Assembly (NCBI GenBank): GCA_043782425.1
Contig: JAYWAM010000051.1
Span: 1-7,159 of the forward strand
Reading direction: 5' to 3'
Source: JAYWAM01 sp043782425
GTDB lineage: Bacteria > Pseudomonadota > Gammaproteobacteria > Burkholderiales > Usitatibacteraceae
DNA length: 7,159 nucleotides
A model generated the notes under the pieces. That model did no database searches, was not told the DNA's origin, and saw only the letters and a list, made by a program, of their open reading frames with translations. Below are positions 1 to 4,983 of the stretch, in pieces. Position 1 is the stretch's first letter, and every line of letters starts with the position of its first letter. A program made the translations under genes and the position numbers.

Positions 1-2
1 CG

Positions 3-371
3 CGGCTCGCGGCAAGCAGTGGCGTTGCCCTCCCCGAGTTGGGCAAGGACACGCTCAATGCGCTCATGAAATACGATTTTCCCGGCAACGTGCGCGAGCT
101 GGAAAATATTCTCGAGCGTTCGCTCGCGCTGTGCGATGGCAAGGCCATCCGTGAAGCCGATCTGCATCTCACCGAAGCGCGCGATGTCATCGCCTCTATC
201 GGCGCTGGCGAGCGCACCTTGCCGCTGCACGAATACCTGGACCGCATCGAGCGTGAGCAGATCGTCAAGGCGCTGGAGCAGGTGCGCTACAACAAAACCG
301 CAGCCGCCAAGGTGCTGGGCATCACGTTCCGCAGCCTCAGGTACAGACTGGACAGGCTGGGGATCGAATGA
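3..371 (+). CDS. pilR: Sigma-54-dependent response regulator, PilR type (C-terminal part only)
   Basis: The reading frame is open from the window edge, so the receiver domain and most of the AAA+ domain lie upstream; about 122 codons are visible. The first part holds the end of the AAA+ sigma-54 activation domain, with the conserved PGNVRELEN stretch (sensor II region) at roughly bases 78-104. The last 45 or so residues form a Fis-type helix-turn-helix with the pattern NKTAAAKVLGITFRSLRYRL, which binds DNA enhancer sites. This HTH and the wording around PGNVRELENILERSLALCDG resemble PilR, the partner of the PilS kinase that activates type IV pilin transcription. The ampD gene next door also fits a pilS-pilR-ampD neighbourhood seen in betaproteobacteria. 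Another NtrC-family activator cannot be excluded without the N-terminus. Family is sure, the PilR name less so. Confidence 0.8.
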   Translation, partial: RLAASSGVALPELGKDTLNALMKYDFPGNVRELENILERSLALCDGKAIREADLHLTEARDVIASIGAGERTLPLHEYLDRIEREQIVKALEQVRYNKTAAAKVLGITFRSLRYRLDRLGIE

Positions 372-419
372 CGCTGTGGGCTTGTCCTATCAGCCTCGCT
401 TGCATAGCTTGGGCGCTAC

Positions 420-1007
420 ATGACCGACTATTTCACTTTAGACGCTTTACCTGAGCCGCAGCCGCGTTTCCTGCTCGACAGCGCCGGTATGTGCACGGGC
501 GCGCGCTACATCCCCTCTCCCAATTGCGACGCGCGGCCCGAGAATGCGCATATCGCCTTACTGGTGATTCATGGCATATCGCTGCCGCCGCAGGAGTTCG
601 GCGGGCCGGGTGTCATCGATCTGTTCACCAACCGCCTCGACCCCAACGCGCATCCTTACTTCACGACCCTCAAGGATTTACGCGTTTCCGCGCACTTTTT
701 TATACGTCGCGATGGCGAACTGATTCAATGTGTGGCGTGTGCAATGCGCGCCTGGCACGCCGGTGTGTCAAGCTGGAACGGCCATGAGGGCTGCAACGAT
801 TTTTCCATCGGCATCGAGCTCGAAGGCAGCGATAACACCCCCTATAGCGCCGCGCAGTACGCCACCCTGAGCGATGTGACGCGCGCCCTGTTGCAGCATT
901 ACGGCACGCTCGATATAGTTGGCCACTCGGATATCGCCCCCGGGCGCAAAACCGATCCCGGCCCGGCTTTCGACTGGAAGCGCTATCTAACGGCGCTTAA
1001 TAATTGA
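420..1007 (+). CDS. ampD: 1,6-anhydro-N-acetylmuramyl-L-alanine amidase AmpD
   Basis: This 195-residue protein is a zinc amidase of the Amidase_2 (PGRP-like) fold. It cleaves the bond between anhydro-MurNAc and the stem peptide in the cytoplasm during peptidoglycan recycling, which also keeps inducer muropeptides low in species with AmpR. Visible active-site residues are His51 in VIHG, Glu133 in GIELEG, His169 in VGHSDIAPG, Lys177 and Asp179 in GRKTDPG. They match zinc ligands His34, His154 and Asp164 and catalytic Glu116 and Lys162 of Citrobacter freundii AmpD with an almost constant offset. Length is normal for AmpD (about 185-195 aa), and there is no signal peptide, as expected for the cytoplasmic form rather than AmiD. 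ATG 420 is the first start after an in-frame stop at 405-407. Its Shine-Dalgarno is poor, so translation may depend on coupling with the regulator gene 48 bases upstream. Confidence 0.95.
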   Translation: MTDYFTLDALPEPQPRFLLDSAGMCTGARYIPSPNCDARPENAHIALLVIHGISLPPQEFGGPGVIDLFTNRLDPNAHPYFTTLKDLRVSAHFFIRRDGELIQCVACAMRAWHAGVSSWNGHEGCNDFSIGIELEGSDNTPYSAAQYATLSDVTRALLQHYGTLDIVGHSDIAPGRKTDPGPAFDWKRYLTALNN

Positions 1008-1043
1008 GAATTCCCTAAGCCGGACGAGCCAGAACCAAAAACG

Positions 1044-1119
1044 ATTCTCGCGCCAAGACGCAAAGAAAATCAAGCCCGGTTTTGTTTTTCTTCGCGTCTT
1101 TGCGTCTTGGCGCGAAAAT
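1044..1119. repeat. Long inverted repeat (CGCCAAGACGCAAAG-type dispersed palindrome)
   Basis: The arms 1049-1066 and 1097-1114 are perfect 18-base reverse complements. Pairing extends by one more base pair, a mismatch, then three further pairs out to 1044 and 1119. The loop is about 30 bases (1067-1096). The core CGCGCCAAGACGCAAAGA resembles a word that recurs in intergenic regions of many unrelated bacterial genomes, so I read this as a copy of a dispersed palindromic repeat. As RNA it would be a very stable hairpin at the 3' side of ampD and could protect or end that transcript. The downstream flank is AAAATTCTTC, not a T-tract, so it is not a classical intrinsic terminator. Confidence 0.85.
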
Positions 1120-1359
1120 TCTTCTCACAAATTGCGAAAATTTAACTGATTAGAGACTAAAGCCCCATTTCACGTCTAGGGCAGCTTTCTAAAAGCCTTT
1201 GCTGGCGCGGTTTTGCGCTGTCAATAGGCTGAAGAGGCGCGTATTACAAAGGGCTTTCAACTCTTCACAAACAACTTTAACTTGGCGCCTCTTTTTGGCC
1301 CGTTATATATCTGCCAAGTGTCTGTTTTTTCGTCTTTTTTCAGACATTAAAAAATACAG

Positions 1360-1389
1360 TTGCAAACCTCATAAAACTCACTATATAGT
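1360..1389 (+). promoter_or_regulatory. Candidate sigma-70 promoter of the nrd locus
   Basis: TTGCAA at 1360-1365 matches four of six positions of the -35 consensus. TATAGT at 1384-1389, at 18-bp spacing, matches five of six of the -10; TATATA at 1382-1387, at 16-bp spacing, is an alternative. The -10 lies inside the first NrdR box, the arrangement expected if NrdR blocks RNA polymerase. Transcription would start near 1396 and give a leader of about 185 bases. No experimental start is known, so this is inference from consensus and placement. A weaker alternative is TTGGCG at 1282-1287 with TATATA at 1304-1309. Confidence 0.5.
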
Positions 1390-1391
1390 GG
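1376..1391. promoter_or_regulatory. NrdR box 1
   Basis: ACTCACTATATAGTGG matches 13 of 16 positions of the NrdR-box consensus acaCwAtATaTwGtgt. NrdR is the zinc-finger/ATP-cone repressor that senses (d)ATP and controls ribonucleotide reductase genes in most bacteria. The site contains the perfect 12-base palindrome CACTATATAGTG (1379-1390) and overlaps the candidate -10. Confidence 0.8.
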
Positions 1392-1407
1392 CGCTCAATG
1401 ACCGGAA

Positions 1408-1423
1408 ACACTATAGGTTGTGG
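1408..1423. promoter_or_regulatory. NrdR box 2
   Basis: ACACTATAGGTTGTGG matches 13 of 16 positions of the NrdR-box consensus. It starts 32 bp after box 1, leaving a 16-bp spacer, so both sites lie on the same face of the helix about three turns apart. That is the usual tandem arrangement for cooperative NrdR binding. Together the boxes are strong evidence that nrdA and the genes after it are NrdR-regulated. Confidence 0.82.
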
Positions 1424-1495
1424 AGAAAGCTGCGAAATAGTTGTGTGCAGCCTGTGGGTTTTTCAGCGCATCAACGGTGCACAAGCTGTGCAAAA
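1419..1495 (+). promoter_or_regulatory. DnaA-box-like sites and TGTG repeats in the nrdA leader
   Basis: TGTGGAGAA (1419-1427) and TGTGCAAAA (1487-1495) each match eight of nine positions of the DnaA box TGTGNATAA, in the same orientation. A third, degenerate TGTG word at 1453 lies exactly midway, 34 bp from each. In Escherichia coli nrdAB transcription is affected by DnaA binding near the promoter, so a similar replication link is possible here. Eight-of-nine matches to a loose nonamer arise by chance fairly often, so confidence is low. The first site overlaps the end of NrdR box 2. Confidence 0.35.
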
Positions 1496-1579
1496 CCCTC
1501 TGATAAGCCTCTCTACGCAGTGCTGTTTCTGGGTCTAACTGATTCAATTTACTAAAAAAATCCTAAAAGGAGCCCCCAG

Positions 1580-4489
1580 ATGAGACTTGCCACCGCGCTT
1601 TTGGCTGATGAAACTACCGCAAACTCCCTGGCGCACCCTGCGGCTGCGACTGAAAATAAGGATACTGCGAACACGCAATTTTCGGATTACAAAATCATCC
1701 GGCGCAACGGCTCGGTCGCTCCCTTTGCTCCCGACAAAATCGCCATTGCCCTGACCAAGGCTTTTATCGCCGTCAATGGCGGTCAGGAAGCGGCCTCCGC
1801 GCGCATGCGCGATCAGGTGCATAAGCTTACCGATACCGTCGGTGCGGCGTTGCTGCGGCGCAAACCTTCAGGCGGCACTTTCCATATTGAAGACGTGCAG
1901 GATCAAGTCGAGCTGGCGTTGATGCGCGGCGGCGCGCACGAAGTGGCGCGCGCCTATGTGTTGTATCGCGAACAACGCAGCCTGGAGCGCGCCAAGCAGC
2001 GCGAAGGGCAACCTGAAATTGTCCTCAATGTGCTGGTAGATGGCCAGAAGCGGCCGCTCGATATTGCGGCGCTACAGGCGCTTATCAAGGATGCGTGCGC
2101 CGATCTCGGGGAGTACGTTAATCCGAAAGCCGTTTTCGACGCCACGTTGCGCGATCTTTACGACGGCGTGCCGCAGGAAGAAGTGTTCAAGGCCGCCACG
2201 CTCGCCGCGCGCATGCTCATCGAGCAAGACCCGGCTTACACCAAAGTCTCGGCGCGCCTGTTGATGCACCAGATCCGCGCCGAAGTGCTGGGCGAAGAAG
2301 TGTTGCAACCCGCCATGAGCGCGCGCTATGCCGAATATTTTCCACAATACATCAAGCGCGGCATCAAAGCCGAACTGCTCGACGAAAAACTCGGCCATTA
2401 CGATCTTGCCAAGCTGGGCGGCGCACTCAATGCCGAGCGCGACACGCAGTTCACCTATCTCGGCCTGCAAACGCTTTACGACCGCTACTTCATTCATCTC
2501 GACGAGGCGCGCATCGAGTTGCCGCAAGCGTTTTTCATGCGCGTCGCCATGGGTCTGGCGCTCAATGAAGTGGACCGCGAAGCGCGCGCCATCGAGTTCT
2601 ACAATGTCCTTTCCACTTTCGATTTCATGTCGTCCACGCCGACGCTGTTTAACTCCGGCACGCGCCGCTCGCAGCTTTCGTCGTGCTATCTCACCACCGT
2701 GGCCGACGATCTCGACGGCATTTACGAAGCGCTGAAAGAAAACGCGCTGCTTTCCAAGTTTGCCGGCGGGCTCGGCAACGACTGGACGCCGGTGCGCGCG
2801 CTGGGCTCTTACATCAAGGGCACCAACGGCAAATCGCAGGGCGTGGTGCCGTTCCTCAAAGTGGTGAACGACACGGCGGTAGCGGTAAATCAGGGCGGCA
2901 AACGCAAGGGCGCGGTGTGCTCGTATCTCGAAACCTGGCACCTCGACATCGAAGAATTTCTTGAACTGCGCAAGAACACCGGCGACGATCGGCGTCGCAC
3001 GCACGACATGAACACCGCCAACTGGATTCCCGATCTGTTCATGAAGCGTGTCATGGAAGGCGCTGACTGGACGCTGTTTTCGCCCAGCGACGCGCCCGAT
3101 CTGCACGACAAATTCGGCAAGGCGTTTGAGGTCGCCTACACCGGCTACGAAGCCAAAGCGGCGCGCGGCGAAATGAAACTCTATCGCCGTATTCCCGCCC
3201 TCACGCTGTGGCGCAAAATGCTTTCCATGCTGTTCGAGACCGGCCATCCGTGGATCACTTTCAAAGACCCGTGCAACATCCGCAATCCGCAACAGCATGT
3301 CGGCGTGGTGCACTCCAGCAACCTGTGCACCGAGATCACGCTCAACACCAATGCCACTGAAATTGCGGTGTGCAACCTGGGTTCGGTGAATCTTGTCAAT
3401 CACATGAAAGACAACGACTCAGTTGGCAACTCTGGTGGAAAAACGCTCGATCACGACAAGCTCAAGCGCACCATCGCCACCGCCATGCGCATGCTCGATA
3501 ACGTTATCGACATCAACTATTACGCGGTAAAAAAAGCGCGCGATTCCAACCTGCGCCATCGTCCGGTGGGCCTGGGCATCATGGGCTTCCAGGATTGCCT
3601 GCACGAATTGCGCATTCCTTACGCATCGAACGAAGCGGTGGAATTCGCCGACCGCAGCATGGAGGCGGTGTGCTACTACGCCTACTGGGCCTCGACCGAG
3701 CTGGCGCAGGAGCGCGGCAAATACTCCACCTATCGCGGCTCGCTGTGGGATCGCGGTATCCTGCCGCAGGATTCACTCAAGCTGCTGCGCGACGAACGCG
3801 GCGGATATGTCGAAGTCGATATGTCCGAAAGCATGGACTGGGAAGCGTTGCGCAGCCGCATCAACGATTACGGCATGCGCAATTCCAATTGTGTCGCCAT
3901 CGCACCGACAGCGACCATTTCCAACATCATCGGCGTCTCGGCGTGCATCGAGCCCACTTATCAAAACCTGTTTGTTAAATCCAATCTCTCGGGCGAATTC
4001 ACGGTGGTGAATGATTACCTGGTGCGCGATCTCAAGCGCCTCAATATGTGGGACGAGGTGATGATCGCCGATCTTAAATATTTCGACGGCAGCCTGGGCA
4101 AGGTCGACCGCGTGCCGCAGGAATTGCGCGCCCTTTACGCCACCGCGTTTGAAGTCGATACCACCTGGGTGATCGAAGCCGCCTCGCGCCGCCAAAAATG
4201 GATAGACCAGGCGCAAAGTCTCAACATCTATATGGCCGGCGCGTCGGGCAAAAAGCTCGACGAAACCTACAAGCTTGCCTGGCTTAGAGGTCTCAAAACC
4301 ACCTATTACCTGCGCACCCTGGCGGCCACCAGCGCCGAGAAATCCACCGGGCGCGGCGGCGAACTAAATTCAGTCCCCATCAGCGGCGGCATGAGCGCCG
4401 CCTATTCCAGCACAGGCGCAGGCGAGGGCGCCGCCGGAATGGCGCAGTTTTGCAGCATTGACAATCCTGAATGCGAGGCCTGCCAGTAG
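1580..4489 (+). CDS. nrdA: Class Ia ribonucleoside-diphosphate reductase, alpha (catalytic) subunit with two ATP cones
   Basis: The 969-residue large subunit reduces ribonucleoside diphosphates to deoxyribonucleotides with NrdB as radical donor. An N-terminal ATP cone spans about residues 37-133 (RRNGSVAPF at 41-49). A second, degenerate cone follows at about 147-240, as in the Pseudomonas aeruginosa enzyme, where only the first binds dATP. The catalytic barrel shows Cys369 (SSCYL) and Cys598 (VCNLGS), the redox pair, with Asn581, Cys583 (thiyl radical site) and Glu585 in NLCTEI. Tyr909-Tyr910 continue the radical path to NrdB. The tail ends in Cys965-x-x-Cys968, plus Cys958, for reduction by thioredoxin or glutaredoxin. 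ATG 1580 follows AAAAGGAG (1565-1572) by seven bases, an excellent start. No residue looks missing. Length fits the roughly 960-residue two-cone group rather than the 761-residue E. coli type. Confidence 0.97.
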   Translation: MRLATALLADETTANSLAHPAAATENKDTANTQFSDYKIIRRNGSVAPFAPDKIAIALTKAFIAVNGGQEAASARMRDQVHKLTDTVGAALLRRKPSGGTFHIEDVQDQVELALMRGGAHEVARAYVLYREQRSLERAKQREGQPEIVLNVLVDGQKRPLDIAALQALIKDACADLGEYVNPKAVFDATLRDLYDGVPQEEVFKAATLAARMLIEQDPAYTKVSARLLMHQIRAEVLGEEVLQPAMSARYAEYFPQYIKRGIKAELLDEKLGHYDLAKLGGALNAERDTQFTYLGLQTLYDRYFIHLDEARIELPQAFFMRVAMGLALNEVDREARAIEFYNVLSTFDFMSSTPTLFNSGTRRSQLSSCYLTTVADDLDGIYEALKENALLSKFAGGLGNDWTPVRALGSYIKGTNGKSQGVVPFLKVVNDTAVAVNQGGKRKGAVCSYLETWHLDIEEFLELRKNTGDDRRRTHDMNTANWIPDLFMKRVMEGADWTLFSPSDAPDLHDKFGKAFEVAYTGYEAKAARGEMKLYRRIPALTLWRKMLSMLFETGHPWITFKDPCNIRNPQQHVGVVHSSNLCTEITLNTNATEIAVCNLGSVNLVNHMKDNDSVGNSGGKTLDHDKLKRTIATAMRMLDNVIDINYYAVKKARDSNLRHRPVGLGIMGFQDCLHELRIPYASNEAVEFADRSMEAVCYYAYWASTELAQERGKYSTYRGSLWDRGILPQDSLKLLRDERGGYVEVDMSESMDWEALRSRINDYGMRNSNCVAIAPTATISNIIGVSACIEPTYQNLFVKSNLSGEFTVVNDYLVRDLKRLNMWDEVMIADLKYFDGSLGKVDRVPQELRALYATAFEVDTTWVIEAASRRQKWIDQAQSLNIYMAGASGKKLDETYKLAWLRGLKTTYYLRTLAATSAEKSTGRGGELNSVPISGGMSAAYSSTGAGEGAAGMAQFCSIDNPECEACQ

Positions 4490-4498
4490 GAGGGTTTT

Positions 4499-4564
4499 AT
4501 GAAACGCACCGTACGCCGTAAACACCGCCCAGCAAAGCTGAGACGCGAGCGCCCCAGCCGATAG
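4499..4564 (+). CDS. Putative 21-residue arginine-rich small protein
   Basis: A short frame starts at ATG 4499, ten bases after the nrdA stop, and ends at TAG 4562-4564. The sequence TAGGAGGG across the nrdA stop gives a near-perfect Shine-Dalgarno (GGAGG 4489-4493), five bases from this ATG. No other start is positioned to use it. The predicted peptide begins MKRTVRRKHRPAKLRRE; 8 of its 21 residues are Arg and 3 are Lys, with no Cys and no hydrophobic stretch, so it is strongly cationic and probably disordered or nucleic-acid binding. I do not recognise it. It could be a genuine microprotein, or a translational stop-restart element between nrdA and the next gene. The strong ribosome site is the main support; conservation has not been tested. 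Confidence 0.5.
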   Translation: MKRTVRRKHRPAKLRRERPSR

Positions 4565-4585
4565 GAAGGTCGTGAGGAAGCCGTC

Positions 4586-4605
4586 GTCCCAGCGCAGGCT
4601 GGGAC
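4586..4605. repeat. Short dispersed palindrome, GTCCCAGC-type
   Basis: GTCCCAGC (4586-4593) and GCTGGGAC (4598-4605) pair perfectly over eight bases around a GCAG loop, and the unit continues as CCCAGTCCAC. It resembles the TTCCCGCGCAGGCGGGAA family of intergenic repeats (for example Neisseria dRS3), which is widespread in beta- and gammaproteobacteria. It lies between the small ORF and the DUF1508 gene, inside the presumed nrd transcript. Its translation (SSQRRLGPS) is a familiar false N-terminus, which argues against the upstream GTG start for the next gene. Confidence 0.8.
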
Positions 4606-4640
4606 CCAGTCCACTCCACAATCTGATCAAGGAGATCAAC

Positions 4641-4871
4641 ATGGTGTTCCATATCTATCACGATGTGCGCAACCAATGGCGCTGGTATCTTGCCGCGCCA
4701 AATGGCGCCAAGATCGCCACCTCAGGCGAAGGCTATACGCGCCGGGGAGATTGCGTGCTCGCCATCGGGCGGCTCAAGCAATTGACCAACGCGCCGGTGG
4801 TCTACGACAACATCGGCGCGCTGGCGAGTAGGGCGAGTTCAGGCTTGCTCGCCTCCGCCCTTGCGCGCTAG
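4641..4871 (+). CDS. DUF1508 (YegP-like) small protein
   Basis: This 76-residue protein begins VFHIYHDVRNQWRWYLAAPNG and continues IATSGEGYTRRGDCVLAIGRLK. That is the DUF1508/YegP pattern: aromatic strand, QWRW, hydrophobic-Ala-x-NG, IATS-E-Y, then a Cys-x-x-(A/G)I helix. The family forms a small alpha/beta domain, often in tandem, with no proven biochemical role; here a single copy is followed by an Ala-rich tail. I prefer ATG 4641 because AAGGAG (4629-4634) lies six bases upstream. The longer version from GTG 4572 would only add 23 residues that translate a dispersed repeat. It sits between nrdA and nrdB on the same strand and is probably co-transcribed. That placement hints at a link with ribonucleotide reductase or DNA stress, but nothing in the protein shows it. 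Confidence 0.85.
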   Translation: MVFHIYHDVRNQWRWYLAAPNGAKIATSGEGYTRRGDCVLAIGRLKQLTNAPVVYDNIGALASRASSGLLASALAR

Positions 4872-4909
4872 TCGTCTTTGTTAACACTGACGACAGCAGA
4901 AACGAAACC

Positions 4910-4932
4910 CCTTCTCCCTTGAAGGGAGAAGG
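4910..4932. repeat. REP-like palindrome, CCTTCTCCCTT-type
   Basis: CCTTCTCCCTT (4910-4920) and AAGGGAGAAGG (4922-4932) are perfect reverse complements around a single G; in RNA the stem would be nine to ten pairs with a small loop. The unit continues with TTGGGATGAGGGT, the usual tail of the CCCTCTCCC...GGGAGAGGG...GATGAGGGT repeats scattered through many proteobacterial genomes. It lies 52 bases before the nrdB start, downstream of the DUF1508 gene. There is no T-tract after it, so it should stabilise or process the transcript rather than end it. Confidence 0.82.
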
Positions 4933-4983
4933 TTGGGATGAGGGTACCCCCTCAGCCAATGTGTAAAACAGGAGTTTATAAAC

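Larger units (their letters stand above)
1008..1579. other. Long intergenic region ahead of nrdA
   Basis: These 572 bases hold no convincing gene. The ampD-proximal part carries a strong inverted repeat (1044-1119). The middle (about 1141-1350) is AT-richer than the flanking genes and has T-runs, notably at 1324-1340. It also contains a 9-bp inverted pair, 1232-1240 with 1285-1293, followed by more T's; with a 44-base loop this is a weak terminator candidate at best. The last 200 bases hold the nrd promoter, NrdR boxes and an untranslated leader of about 185 bases. An open frame at 1199-1555 exists but runs through the operator sites and resembles nothing I know. Confidence 0.7.

Noticed and set aside
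1044..1119. Inverted repeat as a CRISPR unit or classical intrinsic terminator
   Set aside because: There is only one pair of arms with no spaced repeat series, and no T-tract follows the stem.
1319..1346. TGTCTG/CAGACA hairpin with T-rich loop
   Set aside because: Only six pairs around a 16-base loop; too weak to call a terminator or regulatory structure.
1199..1555. 118-codon open frame on the + strand between ampD and nrdA
   Set aside because: It begins at a non-ATG codon with no ribosome site, runs through both NrdR boxes and the candidate -10, and its translation has no recognisable pattern.
2072..3403. 443-codon open frame on the - strand inside nrdA
   Set aside because: It is antisense to a full-length, motif-complete NrdA; such frames arise from GC-rich third positions, and its translation resembles no family.
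4572..4640. GTG start giving the DUF1508 protein 23 extra residues
   Set aside because: The extension translates the GTCCCAGC-type repeat and precedes a well-placed AAGGAG and ATG at 4641.
4370..4642. Minus-strand frame opposite the nrdA end and the small ORF
   Set aside because: Its coding pattern is the complement of the NrdA Gly/Ala-rich tail and the repeat; no motif or ribosome site supports it.
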